Assembly (NCBI GenBank): GCA_948567375.1 | Contig: OX419760.1 | Coordinates: forward strand, 24,428,001-24,492,000 | Direction: 5' to 3' | DNA: 64,000 nt | From: Lunularia cruciata | Taxonomy: Eukaryota > Streptophyta > Marchantiopsida > Lunulariales > Lunulariaceae | The notes under the pieces: model-generated | Told to the model about the DNA's origin: nothing | Databases searched by the model: none | The model's input: the letters and a program-made list of their open reading frames with translations, nothing else | Translations under genes and position numbers: made by a program | In this document: in pieces, positions 21,981 through 35,099 of the stretch | Layout of the letters: every line of letters begins with the position of its first letter | Position numbering within the stretch: the first letter of the stretch is position 1

Positions 21981-23594
21981 AACCATGAAGTTGTTGATGG
22001 AAAAGTAGAAGTCATACACTCAAAGGCAAATGCAACAATTATGCAGCAAGAGCTGGAGAGTCTAATGAATAGCATGGTAGAAAAGGATCAAGCCTGGCAA
22101 CGTGAGTTTGCAGATAGACATTGGGAGGAAGATCAATTGTGGGGTTTGCTCAGAAGTGCAGAAGGTCAACCAGTCCAGTATATGGAAGAAGGAAGAATTG
22201 AAGGTATAATTCAAGGAAAAGTTGATGAAGTACCAAAACAAATTGCAAGTAGAGCAAAGTAAGGAGAAGAAAGTTTTGAGTATGGATTTGGATGCAATAG
22301 GAGCAGTCATGGTGGAGTTGAAGGCAATGTTGAGTACTGATGCCAAAGTCAAGTTAGAAGAGGCAAGGCTAAATGAATTAAAATAGCCCATGCAGGAAAT
22401 GAGGAAGTGGAAGGTGAAAGACGTGGATATGAATAATTTGTTGATTTGCGTGAGAGATCGTGTAGATAGGAAGATGTAGAGGTAAGAGACAATGTTTATC
22501 TCAGATTAGATTTTGTTAGATTAGACTTAGATAGACTTTGTAGTGAGATGAAGGTGAATAAGAAGTCCAAAGTAATAGAAGTAGGAGTGCAAATTTCTTC
22601 CGATGTGTTGCTTGAGATGTTAGGAGAGATTGGGTTTGAGAGTGAGAATGTATCAACTTTAGCTATCATTCAAATTTCAGTTTACATTGAAGAGATAGTA
22701 GAAATAGTGGATGAAGTAGTGGTATTATATGAACCAAAGAAGGAGAAGTAATTGTAGGAACATCAGGTTTGGAAGCCAAAGTTGAGGTTGACATCGGATC
22801 AGAGTAATAAAAATTTTAAGATATGAAGAGGCAGATATGAAAAAGTGGTTTTTTATGTTGGATCTATTGGTAAAGTTGCTTTAGAATGATATTTTAGTTA
22901 GTAACTATCAAGTGCAAAGCCTATTTAAGTGAAACATTCATAGTGAGTCATTGTTCAATATTTATATTTTTGAAGTTTAGTAAAGCAAAGTGTTGTAACT
23001 AAGTGCTCATTGTTTCAGCTTAATTCCAAGCATCAATCTTGTGTGTGTTTTTGTGTGTGTTTGGAGAAGTTCAAAGTGCAAGTCAATAAGCTTGTTGGAT
23101 GTTGGATTCCTTAGTGCTGATTTCATTTTGTGTATTTGATCTTGAGTGGATAGCAATCAAAGCAATTCCTTGATGGATCTATGAGAAATTGTAGATTTGG
23201 TAGTATTCTGCATTCATGAGTGCAGTATGGGGTTGATGCAAAGAAACTTTGATTGAGGAAGTTGTGCCTTTGGTTGAAGGGTGGAATGCAATTCCGAGGT
23301 GAAGTCATTTTGTAGTGAAGTAGTCTTCCTTGGGAGAATTTGAATCATCACAATCAAAGTTTGTTTGGAAAGTTTTGAAGTATTGTGATTATGGGTATTG
23401 TGATTTGTGAGAAGAATTGTTGTTGAGCACTTATTACTCTCTTCTAGGAGTGGTTTCTACCTGAGATATTAAAAACCCAACCAAGAAAAAGTAATTGCTA
23501 TTGTTTACTTTGAATTTGACCATGTCTAAATTGTATCTCTATGGGAACAAACTTTACTTATTGATTACCGCAAAAGTGATATTTGCCGGTGTCA
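21981..23594 (+). repeat. B2 5' LTR, distal part
   Basis: Plus-strand LTR sequence from CATGAAGTTGTTGATG (matching 36655 onward in the 3' LTR) to the LTR end ...GTGATATTTGCCGGTGTCA. The first ~2.1 kb is missing at the B1 junction. It carries the downstream coding-like part of the LTR ORF (21969-22262, a helical EEDQLWGLLRSAEGQ region). The last bases of the LTR are at 28347-28353, beyond the inserted block. Confidence 0.72.
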
Positions 23595-26500
23595 TGAGGA
23601 TTGTATGGTCTCAAGAATGCACCAAGCACCTAGTTGCTTGCACCTAGACTTCACAATTTGTGTACAAGTGGCATGCATTAACTCTAATGGATGGGACTGT
23701 GAACTGTCAATGTCTACCTAACCTGTACAAAGAACCTACTGTTGAGGTTCCTTTATTTCTTCTTGAGTATGGCAACTGATGCCATGTGTTCCAGTTTCAT
23801 AACCAAAGTTATCATTTGTAATGTAATCCACCTGTTGAAGGCTCCCAAATTTTTCTTCTTGCACTTATGCCTCCACTTGAACCAGATTTTTATCACAAGG
23901 CACATCATTGCATACTATAGACATACTGAACTTGCAGAAGTTGTGCTCCCTTCCTCTATGATCAGCTCCACTTTGGACTCATGCATTTGGAAATTTGATA
24001 TGAGTGGTGTTTCGTTAACACTTCTTTGGAAAAGATCAAGTTCAACAAACTCTTCTCTACGGAATTGATCACAAGAAAAGCTCAATGGTGTTGCAATACC
24101 AGCCATAAGAATTCTTGCTAGCTCTCATCCTCAGATCATCCTATGACAATAATAAATAGAGCTCAAATTTCATGGACGTTCTTGTCTTCCGTTGTCCCTG
24201 CATTCGCTCAATCAGCCAAAACAGAAGTTTGCATTGAACAGTTCTTATCATTTCAGTCCTTGTATAAGTGTTCTTGGAACCTGTCATTTGGTGATAGATG
24301 AAACTTGTGTAGGAATGCCTAACTTTCTCCACCCATCCTTACTGATACCAAGAGGCCAACGCTATTGTCTTTAATGTATGAACAATCTGCTGCTTAACAT
24401 GGCCAAATCTATTCAGCTCAAAGGATCATGAACTACAATCCCACTAGCCTTTGTTTGAACCCCACAAACACAAGGGATCTTCCTTTGTCTCTCTATCTTT
24501 CTGCGTGCTTGTGGGCTGATCTGTAGAAGATTACTCAATTGGCATATCCTAAAATCTGAAAATTCTTATACTCATCCACTGCCCTTTCTTTATAACACCT
24601 TTACGTCATCAACTCACACCAATCAAACTTGAAAAACTGAAGGCAGACAAGCAATAGGAGGCTGATTTGCTGCAAAAAAAATTCATCAAGAAATGGCAAG
24701 AGAGATAAAGTGTAATAGTAAGGGCAGTGTAGCAAAAGACACGTCCTACAATAGATTGATACAGCCAACCAAGATCGATAGTACAATGCGTTATTCTCTA
24801 TGCATTTCTTCCTTACACATATCCAGATGTTCTCTCTCCTCTTAACCAATCTATTGCTGGTTTATCTCCTCCATGTCCCCATCTCTCCTTTGATTCCCTC
24901 TTCTCTCTTTCTTGTCCAAAATGTTTTGTCCTTCGTAAACTCTCTTTCAAGAGTTCATTGTCTAACCAAACTCTCCAAAAATCCTCTATCCTGCAGATTT
25001 TTGAGAATTCTCTTTACCTCAGCTAGACTCTCTCTTCTTTGATGCTTCTTCCTGTCATGCAACTCTCGATATCTCACTTATTTGGCAAAACCCTTTTGAT
25101 AGTTCTCACTATATAGATCCCAAAAACTCTCGATACTTTTCTGTCTTGCCTAAATTTTCATTTGAGAGTTCACTCTGTCCTACCAAAACTCAAAATCCCT
25201 CTTCAATAATTTCCTGTCTTTCAAGAACCCTCCTTCCTTCCTACTAATTCCTCATCTTCCTTGTTGAGTTCTTCCTTCCTGTCCCTTCTTTCTCCTTTGA
25301 TTCTTCTCTCTCGTGCAAACCCAAAAGCTCTTGATATCTTCTGTCTTTCAAGAACCCTCATTCCTTCCTACTAATCCCTCATCTTCCTTGTTGAGTTCTT
25401 CCTTCTTGTCCCTTCTCTCTCCTTCGATGCTTCTCCCTCCTGCAACCCAAAAGCTCTTGATATCTTCTGTCTTTCAAGAACTCTCTTCCTTCCTACTAAT
25501 CCCTCATCTTCCTCATTGAGTTCTTCCTTCTTATCCCTTCTCTCACCTTCAAACCTCCTTCTTCGAGAGCGTCCTCATTTTCTATTTTCTGTAGCTTTCT
25601 CTATTTTCCTCTATCCCAGAACCCTTCTCTTCTCAAAAAATCTCTCCTACCATGGTCCAAAATATCGAACTCAATATTATGCCAACTCAATCCTATTTTC
25701 TCGACTTCAGCTGACCCATATTGGCCTGTCTCAACTGCTCACGTCAACCTCCCAAAGGCCTTGTTCCTTTAGTTGCTAAAATTTTGGTTCCTTGTTTCCT
25801 TGCTTTTGAGTTTCTTTTCTTTCTCCTTCCTTACAATAACATAACAAACTCCCAAGATTGAAGAAACATTATAGCTCTTGCCCCGGATTCTCTCCAAGCT
25901 TCAGACCCAAATCCATTGCTCTTTTGTGAACTCTTGAAATTCTTGCTACAGCCCAACAAAAGCTGCTCAACAATTTTGGCAATTATCAAGTTTCTACTTG
26001 GGAAGTTTAAACTACTGCAACTAGAAATTTTAAATACATCTACATACTATTCCCCTGGTTTCTCTATTACACCAAATAGGACCAACGCAACCCGTAGATT
26101 ATTTTCCTAACAACACCGGTGTCGTACTTTTCTTTTCTCTCTTTGGGAACACATAGGGTGCCTAGCTATGGAGACTATAGTTCATAGGCTACAGGTAAAC
26201 CTACAACTTCTTGTCTGAACAGGCATGTTACCTAACAATTGGAACTCTCCACTCTTGTAACTAGTATTCTTGCTATCAAGAAGAGTAGTGTCGGGCAACC
26301 TAACCTATCATCACAACATGCACTCTTGGTCTGTTGATCATCACTTCCAATATTACCAAGGAGAATACACAGCGTTCCTAGAAGGAAAGAACCTAAGTGC
26401 AACGTCCACAAACCAATTCAAACCAATTGGGCATACAAACAAGCATGCAAGCACAAAGAGGATCCAATCACAAGAATGTGACAATAACTCTTTGTGCTTT

Positions 26501-28346
26501 TTGGTCAAAAAAGAGCTTTAGAGCCTTTGTGCTCTGTCATCAAGCTAATTTCAACCTGTACTCCAAGTCTCCTCCAATCTGTACTTTAGATCCCAACAAA
26601 TTCCTACTCCATGTGGGGATTTTCTATGTCTTTTTGATGGGGAAAACTCTATGCATCTCATATAAACATAACTATTTATTTATAGCTTGGATTAAAGTGT
26701 TTTAGCATTCAATCGAAAGCCTAGAAAGCTTTCCAATGATATACAAGACACTTCAATCAGATCACTACAACTTGCTTGAGAAGCTCTCAAAGTTAACCAG
26801 GTTTTTGCAACTTTCATGCTAATTTTGAAATCCCCTTTTTAGGGTTTGCTCCTAGTTCTTGGCAAATTTTCCCCAGATTTCTGATTAAGAAATACACTTG
26901 ATCCTCAAAAACACTCTGGCAAACTTAAACCCTCAATCATAGTCACAAGATAGGAGAATGAATATCCAATCAAGATGAAAGATAAAACTGCTCTACCGAG
27001 CTTATGACAGTATTTTCAACATAATGTTTTGCATCAGATCTCACTCTTCACAGATCTAGAACCAACCAAATTCTCCACAATAGCTATTTGTGTTCTTGTC
27101 TAAAGTTCTACAATTTTTGGTAGCCTAATCCAACCCCAGTCCCAAGATGTGGGTCAATTCTTGAGCTGGGCTAACTTGTAAGCTCTATAGACCCAAGTAT
27201 ACTTGATCCAAGAAGTTGAGTTCTCTATTTGAAGAATTCACATGAAACCTTTGCACAGAGGTGAAAACCATATCCACCAACAACCTTAGAATCTTTTTAA
27301 GGAAATTTGAACCACAACTTGGGGAGTGACCAAAACTCCAAACCTGGTCATTAGCTCTTCTCCAACACCTTACATCCCATAAGCTTCAACTTCAATCAAT
27401 TGGATCTGATTTGAGATTGACCCAAAACTAGAATTTATTATGCTTAGTGCTATAGGCACTTTGTGTACTCTTCAACCCCTCTGATAGATAGTGAAAATGT
27501 CTCAAGCAGCTCTCCCAATTGCATACTTTGTGCTCCTAGATATGAATTTTACCCCCTTGACTCAATTGATCATGTTTCTCTCATAATCAACTCAAATTGT
27601 GTGATTTCTATCTCCAGATTGTAGCATATTATCTCTTCTTTCCAACCATGGTCTCCCCTCCTTGAATGCACTCCCATAACTCCTTCAATGGTTGAAGAAC
27701 CTCTTGGCTCCTCTCTTGGGACCCAATCTCTTGCAAATTTGTCCCTTTGTCATTTTTACTTTTTGACAAATGGACCCCACAACTCCACCTTGAAGCTTAT
27801 GAGCGGAAATTGAGGCGTTCCCCAACTATAGAAGCACATATATTATCAAGTCCTAGACATTTTCATAAGTAAATACCGAAAGGACGATAGGATCCGGGTT
27901 TCCCATCATCGATTCTAGAAATACCACCCAAAATGTACCACCAACCAATCCCGTAAGTCGTCACAAGTGTAAAATCTGAAGCCTTATGAGAAAAGGATTT
28001 GGGAGTGGCAGATCAAGAGCATGGGACATCTCATGCTTGAATGCTTCCTCCGATGCTCTAACACTTGCTCTCTACTACAACTTTCACTCCCAACATCCTC
28101 CTCCACCTTGAGACTCCTCGACTAAAACACACCCCGTCTCTCTACTTGCCCTCATCTTTATTCATCAGAGCCCTCAAACATGGTAAGATTGTAACCCACG
28201 TGGCCAATCATATACATGTACATAGATTGCTCACCTAGCAGCATCTCATCCATTGGATCTAGCAAACAACCTACCTCACTAATGTGGAGATAAAAATGAT
28301 AAGTCACTTTTTTACGGCCTACTCCAACCACAACACGACACCAGAT
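23595..28346. mobile_element. Unclassified 4.75-kb block inserted at the end of the B2 5' LTR
   Basis: B LTRs normally end TTGTCACA directly before TGATTTTTGGCACC. In B2 that end is split: ...CCGGTGTCA at 23594 and TGTCACATGATTTTT at 28347. TGTCA on both sides is a candidate 5-bp target duplication. The block starts TGAGGATTG and ends CACCAGAT, so it lacks canonical TG...CA ends. It has no intact ORF. A short minus-strand frame (28158-28436) and a pyrimidine-rich plus strand with tandem repeats are the visible features. It is probably a degraded retroelement in minus orientation. Confidence 0.5.
25214..25570. repeat. Tandem repeat, about 126-bp unit, nearly three copies
   Basis: Units start CTGTCTTTCAAGAAC at 25214, 25341 and 25467, giving periods of 127 and 126 bp. 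Each contains TCCTTCCTACTAAT...CCTCATCTTCC and GAGTTCTTCCTTC. The third unit degenerates after about 25550. More diverged related text lies just upstream (25040-25213). Confidence 0.85.
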
Positions 28347-28360
28347 TGTCACATGATTTT

Positions 28361-28380
28361 TGGCACCGCTGCTGAGGATA
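28361..28380 (+). other. B2 primer-binding site
   Basis: TGGCACCGCTGCTGAGGATA lies seven bases after the LTR end (28353). It is the same site as in B1 with small differences. Confidence 0.75.
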
Positions 28381-28499
28381 CAAATCTTGGGAGTGGAAGA
28401 ATACAAAGCCAAATCTTTCACTGAGTGTACAATCAATATGAATGTTGAGAGAATAATGGGAAGAGAGAGTTCCCAAATGAACTTTGCATCGTGAAGAAA

Positions 28500-30357
28500 A
28501 AGAAGGCCAAAAGAGCCAATTCACCCTTTGATGATTTGAGAAGGAGGCATTGGATTTGCAACTTCTTCACAAATTTCAAGAAGCATTCAAGGACCTCAGA
28601 CAAAAGAAATGAGAGATTGGTTGGCAATAATACTTTGCATCTCCAAATCCCAAGAAGAAGAAAGACGCAAGCAAACAAACATATTCGTTACAACCTAGTG
28701 CATTGATTTCTTCTAGAGTTGTCAAGGGAGCCGGTTTCATCAAAGAATTCATTTATGAGATGACAATGCAAATTCTGATGGAAGAAGAGTGTGAATACCT
28801 TTTACATACAATTCCTTGACTAGTTTGAAGGGATATGAAAGAGCCATCTGAAGATATTGAACCTCTACCTCCAAATCGGGTTGAAATCAACATACCCATA
28901 GAAGAACAACCTATCAATGAAGATCCAACTTTGAACTTGGTGAACCCCTGGGTTGAATTTGAGGCACAATCACCAGCTAGTACCTCAGGTCCATCAAGTC
29001 CCATATTACCGTAGCTTACTCCTCAAAATTACAAAATGACTTCATTACTTGTTACCCGACACACCTATCAAAAGTATAAGGGGATGGAACAAGATGAAGA
29101 TCCTAACAAATTCATTGAAGAATGTAAAGTCATCTCCTTTGCCAACAAGGAGCATGACTCTACTAATTGGCTACACATTTTCCCAAGTCTGCTCCAAAAG
29201 AAAGCTCAAAGTTAGTACACTCATGTAACCTAAAAGGAGTTCAGACCAGCCGATTGGGTGGACTTGCAAAACAACCTCTTGGAACATTTCTGAGAAGTAG
29301 ATTATGACATGAGTGTCTTTGAGGCACTCAATGATTTAGACCAAGAAAAAAGGAGAAGTTGAGAGACTACTCTGAGCAGTTCATGACCTTACTGAACCAA
29401 GTTCCAAAGCAATCCAATGTGGTGGGTTACTCCAATGCCCAAGCCATCACTTGGTTCCTTGGTTGATTGTCACTAGAGATTTGGATTTTTGCTAAGGAAA
29501 GAAATTTCACCTCCCTAGACAAAGTACTAGCACATTTTTGAGGCCTAATTCATTTGTTTAGGCCTCCAAAATTGCCTCTAGAGTTTTAGGCATATTTCAA
29601 TTTCTGCCTATTAGTAGAAGTACTCTTTTGGTAATGCTTCTATCTGATCTACTAATTCCATCATGTGTTACATCCTTCTAGATGTTACCAAACCAAATTT
29701 CACCTCTAGATTATATGTCTAACTATTGGTTCTAAGGTTTCTAAGCATATTTTGGTTTTTTCTCTATTAGTAGAAGTACTCTTTTGGTGATACCTCTATC
29801 TAATCTACTTAGTGCATCATGTGTAACTAGATGTTACTAAACCAAATTTCATCTCTAGATCATGTGTCTATCTATTGGTACTACAAGGACCAAAGAAAGC
29901 CTCCATTATTTGGAAGACCAAATGTATGGTGCAATGCATGTGGCAAATCAGGCCATGCTAACATGTAGTGTTTGATCCAAAGTGCATTTCAAATGCAGCA
30001 AATTGATTGGGTTCTAGGATGGGACCAAAATGAGGAAGAAGAGGCAGTGTATCAGACACAAGAGGTACAGCCTCAAGCAAGCACATGATACAAAGATCTG
30101 AGGTATGGACCCAAGGAATATAACACTAATACTCCTCAACAAAGACCATTGATGGGAGGCCAAAACAGGCCTCAAAATGTTGCACCAGAGGCATGTTACA
30201 ATTGTGGCTCTATGGGCCATTGGTCTCCAAATTGTCTTGAGCTGAGGCATCAGGTTAGGTATGTTCCAGTTTGTGGAAATTGTAAAGGTTTGGGCCACAC
30301 GGGAAATCAGTGCCCTCAGCCACCCAACCTGAAGCCACTGGTGAAGTATGTATAGAC
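28500..30357 (+). pseudogene. B2 gag with three zinc knuckles (broken)
   Basis: Gag remnants in several frames. The N-terminal part parallels the B1 gag start near 28518. A capsid segment at 29037-29520 includes TRHTYQKYKGMEQDEDPNKF. A first zinc knuckle at about 29935 reads CNACGKSGHANM-stop-C. Two intact CCHC knuckles follow in 30149-30355, CYNCGSMGHWSPNC and CGNCKGLGHTGNQC, 17 residues apart. A ~340-bp segment with a tandem duplication interrupts the capsid region at 29540-29880 and is not seen in B1. Many stops are present. Confidence 0.78.
29590..29880. repeat. 156-bp tandem duplication within B2 gag
   Basis: ATTAGTAGAAGTACTCTTTTGGT recurs with period 156 (TTAGTAGAAG at 29611 and 29767). 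The flanking AGCATATTT... and ACCAAATTTCA... text is also repeated. B1 gag lacks this segment between the KERN-TSLDKVL region and the zinc knuckle, so it is an insertion specific to B2. Confidence 0.8.
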
Positions 30358-31079
30358 TCCAGCTGAGCGCGTTGTGCTCCAATCTAAAGGAGATTGGGAA
30401 TGTAAATAACTCTTGAGGAGGAGAGACCTCAAGAAGGGAGTATGGCTTCAAAAGGAGAATGGCCGGACCTTGAAAGTTAGAGAGTTGAGACATGCTCAAG
30501 AAAGAAGAAGCATGATCCTGAAGAGGTGAGTACTACTTATTTTTCTTCATGGATGGCAAAGAGGCAATGCCCAAAAGCTATCCTTTTTGTGAAGTAGGAG
30601 AAAATTCTAGCCAAATCCAAAGCCAAGGCCTTGCAGAAGGACATCCACAAGGTAGTATAAAGAACTCAAGAGATGAGTTTGGAGGAGGATACAAAGATGA
30701 AGCCTCCATTTTTTCTGGCTGATATCAAATCCAAAGTCAAGGATTGGATTCAAGCCAAGGTGGGGAGATCCAAAGAACCTCAAGTTTAGACCACCTATAC
30801 TCTAGTCACCATCTTAAAGCGACCTCAAGTCCAATTGGAACAGGGAGAGACATCCAACCCAAAGTCCAAGGTGAAGAAGGTGAAGTTGGGAGGAGTACTC
30901 CCAATATGATGTTGTGGCAGATCTGGCATCCACGCAAGCCAATGTCACATTCAGGAAATTATTGGAGGACAACAAGTTGTATAAGAAGTTGTTGAGTTCG
31001 GCATTCAAGAAAGTAAGGGCAATGACCAAGAAAGACTTGCCGGCCATCTATCATATTGAGTAGGAAGATTTGGGATCTC

Positions 31080-34000
31080 CCAAAGTAGATGTGGTCATTG
31101 TGGGTAGCATGATCACATTGATACCTATTGATTTGGGGTCCACTGTAAATGTCATGATAGAGAATACTGCATATTGGTTGGGGTATCATAAGTTTCAACC
31201 TATGATCCAAATTCTGAAATTTGCGGATCAAACCAAGAGATGACCTTTGGGCATATTGTCAAATATTACTACAATCATTAGATGAGTGCCCTTCAAGTTA
31301 ATTACATCATGTTGAGACCAAGACCAAAACTGTTTATCCACTATTGATAGGAAGACCCTGGTTGTATAATGCCCAAGTTGTTGTGGATTGGCACCAGTAG
31401 AAGCTAAGGTTCATGGACATCTTGTCTAAAAAACAGAAGCTGGTGATTGTGAGTTGGACAAAGGTTCCAAACCTCAAGGAAACAACTTTGTTAGAAGATG
31501 AAGATGAATCCAAAGATTCATTGTTTTTGTCTTTTGAGGAATCCAATGAAGAGGTCTAAGTCAATTACTTGGAATACTACAAGGTAGAGGTCAAAGACAA
31601 AGACCCATATGACATCACATCAAGTGGAAAGGATTGGAGGAAGAGGGTTTGACTGTTGTTCAACTCAAGATAAGCCGAGCCAGTCATGTTGAAGAAGTCC
31701 TTAACCCCGATGCCTATCAAGATGTTGTCTTGTTTGAAGGTAAAATTTTGAAAATTTTGAAGACAATCACTTCGAAGGAGTTGGCAAGATACACTACCTT
31801 GTTTATTGAGTACCATGATGTATTTGCCTGGTTTATTGATCAAATGCCAAGTATTCCATGACAATTTAGCAAACATCGGATTGATTTGATTGAAGGTGCA
31901 AGTTTGGGTCAGCAAAGATAGTATAGTCTGAACTCAAAGTACTTGCTCTTTGTGAAAGATGAGATTGACAAGTACTTGGGGGCAGGAATAATTTTTCTAG
32001 TCTTGAGCAGTGAATGGGTTTCACCCATCGTCATTGTTCCAAAGAAGAAGACTTGGAAAATTTGAGTGTACCAAGACTTCCACAAGCTGAATGCAATTAT
32101 GAGGAAGGATCATCATCCCTTTCCATTTACTGATACAATTTTGGACCAAGTAGCTGGTCATCCTTGCTATAGTTTTCTCAATGGATTTTTAGGCTGTAAT
32201 CAAATATCCATTTGAGAAGAAGACAAGGATAAAACCACATTCACTATTGATAGGGGTACTTTTGCTTACAATAAAATGCTCTTTAGATTGTATAATGCTC
32301 CCACTACGAATGAATGAAATGCAATTTTTAAAGATTTTTTGTGGAAATTTGTGGAAGTCTTCATTGATGATCTTTGTGTGTTTGGACAAAGAGAAGTACA
32401 TTTAGGTTACCTTCACCAAAATTTTGAAAGGTGTCATTTTTTTTGGCTTGTCATTACACCCAGAAAAATGATTCTTTGCAATGAAAGAAGGTATTCTTTT
32501 GGGGCAAGCTGAGGTATTGAAGTTGATGTCAAGAAGGTGAAAGTCATCTCAACTTTGGATCCTCTAAAAACCTTTGGGAGTTGAAGCCTTCTTGAGTCAT
32601 ATTGGATACTATAGGCACTTTGTATCAAATTACATAATGCTTGCTACACCACTCACAAAGCTTTTGAAGAAGTCCAAAGACTATTTGTGGGAAGCCTAAC
32701 AAGAAGAAGCTTTCCAAGTATTGAAGAAGAAACTGGTTGAAGCACTAATTATGAGGGCCCCAAATTGGGATGTCCCTTTTCATGTGTATGTGGACACTTT
32801 GTCCATGGCAATTGGAGTAGTCTTCAATCAAAAGGACAAGAAGAAGAAAGACTATCCAATCTACTATGATAGCCTATAGCTTTCAATTGAGAAAAGAATT
32901 ACTTGCCAACAAAAAGAGAAGCACTTGGAATGGTGTATGCCTGCAAGAAGTTTTGCCACTATTTGTTGGGATATGAGTTTGTCTTCTATGTGGAACATTA
33001 TGCTTTGCAACATTTGGTAAAGAAGGCAGATTTTTTGGGCAAATTGCAAGATGGATCATGTTGTTACAAGAATTTACATACACTATACAAGTAAGGAAGG
33101 GAGCTTTGCATTTGAATGCGTACTTCCTCTCCAAGTTAAAAACTCAAGACCAAGAATTGGAAGTCAATGATTGGTTCCCTGACAAAGAGCTATATCATTG
33201 GATGGCAATGCAAAGTACAAAGTATGTGGCCAAATATCACTATTTGCATACTTGCTAGTATCTTGAGGGATTGGACCCGGAGTAGAGGGCAGTCTTCCTC
33301 AAGAAAATGAGACTTTACCAGCTAAAACACAACATTTTGTTAAAATGGGCGAAGACAAAGTACTTCAAGATGCTTGGAAGCATACAAAATAGGAGGAGTA
33401 ATTGAGTCCCTAGACTTAGAAGCATCAAGAGTACACTATGCCCTCAAGAATACTGTAAAGAAAATTCTTTCAATAGGGTATTGGTGGCCTATGATGTACA
33501 AGGACACTCATGCTCATATTTGAAGTTGTGATGCCTGTCAAAGGACAAGAAAGCCGATGGTTACTTCCCAATGGCCTTGAAACCAATTTTTCCATTGGCC
33601 CTATTTGAGGAAATGGAGAATTGATTTTGTGGGTCCAATTCTACCAATGACCCAATTCATGAGGAAGAAATACATCTTGGTATGCATTGATTATGCTACC
33701 AAGATGGTTGAAGCCGGGGTAACTCAAAGAGATGATACGGAAACAATTGCAAAATTTTTCTTCTAAAACATCATTTCATCTTATAGATGTCCTTTGGTTA
33801 GTGATTGGGGTGCTCATTTTCTAAACTCCATGGTGGAAGAGTTAACCAAGTACTTCCAGATTAAACATTGGAAGACAACTCTTTATAATCCAAAGCAAAT
33901 GGACAAACAAAGAAGGCAAAATTGTTGTGCAAAATTTTGAATAAGGTGATGGTTACTATGCCTATGATTGGGACAAAAATTTACCTATAGCTTTGTGTGC

Positions 34001-34300
34001 ATATCAAACTACCAAAACAATTACATCTAAGTAGACTCCATATTTCTTAACATACGGATTGCATCCTATTCTACCCATTGAATTTGAAGTACCATCATAT
34101 CGAATCCTTTGTGAGGAACGATTGTTGGAGGAAGAAAGTCAGGATCTTTGGATCCATCAACTGATGTGGTTAGAAGAGAAAAGAGATGATGGAATGCAAA
34201 CCACAAAAGAAGTACAAGATGGAAAGTCATGCATGATAAGCAAATAAAGCCCATTGTTGTTCACAAGGGTGATTTGGTGTTGTTATATGAAAATTGCCAA
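31080..34300 (+). pseudogene. B2 protease-RT-RNase H-integrase (heavily decayed)
   Basis: The pol region is recognisable only piecewise. Protease: DLGSTVNVM near 31130. RT: SEWVSPIVIVPKKK near 32010, HPFPFTDTILDQVAGH near 32115, GCNQIS near 32195 and FIDDLCVFG near 32365. RNase H: TKREALGMVYACKKF near 32905. Integrase: CDACQRTRKP near 33530, RIDFVGPI near 33610 and VSDWGAHF near 33800. Stops and frameshifts interrupt every domain. Order and motifs fit a Ty3/Gypsy element; long LTRs, PBS type and multiple zinc knuckles resemble the Tat lineage. Confidence 0.85.
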
Positions 34301-34508
34301 ATATTTATTTCAAGCAAGTTGCACTTAAGGTAGATGAGGCCATACCGTGCAATGCACATTTATGAAAATGGCTCTATTGAACTTGCAAACATGTAAGGCA
34401 ATCGCTTTGTCACTTGAGTGAACCGGTGGAGAGTTTGAAATATTGGACCATGAACTCGGACTTGTATAAAGATCCCAAAGCTGATGTTTGTGGGGATACT
34501 CACATTTG

Positions 34509-34518
34509 AAAGAGGGGG
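34509..34518 (+). other. B2 polypurine tract
   Basis: AAAGAGGGGG followed by TA lies directly before the TGTGGTACCC start of the 3' LTR at 34521. This is where the plus-strand primer of an LTR retrotransposon is expected. Confidence 0.85.
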
Positions 34519-35099
34519 TATGTGGTACCCACATTTTCTGTTTTTAATGACTTTTAAAAAAGAAGTGCGTTGTTAAAGCCAAAGGAATGCAAAATGGGGA
34601 AGAAATAAGAAGAATCATGTGTTTGGCATAGACCCAAAGTCGACCTTGGGTCAAAGCTAAAAGAACTTAAGTTGGACAGATGGAAGTATGAAGCCGAAGA
34701 CAAAGGACTTTGTATTAGGATGCACAACCTGATCCAAAAGAACCTAAAACAACTTTTCCTTGGGTTCAGCCAATCAATAAAGTATGTGTAAAGAAAGCAA
34801 CTACCTCGGGCTCAAGATGACATTGAAAGTGACAGAGAAAACAGTCACCTAGAATTGTCATGTGAATTGAAGATTGATTGAAGAATGACCAATCAGCAAA
34901 AGACTATAAAATTGATATTTTGTTGCGGGCATTCTGAAATGTCACAACAATATCCTATGCCTCACAATACTTGTCCCGAAGGAGTTAGAATCTCAAGTTT
35001 TGGAGAAGGTTTGATCTTTTAGAGACCGAGAGTGAGGAAGCACATGATGGTCCCAAAGGGAAATAAGTAAAGTGTGGTGAAGGGTTTTTCAATTTTTGA

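Noticed and set aside
25214-25570. CRISPR-like or satellite array
   Set aside because: Three adjacent diverging 126-bp units without spacers are an ordinary short tandem repeat, too few to call a satellite.
30014-30499. 161-codon minus-strand frame
   Set aside because: It is antisense to the B2 zinc-knuckle gag region and has no independent coding character.
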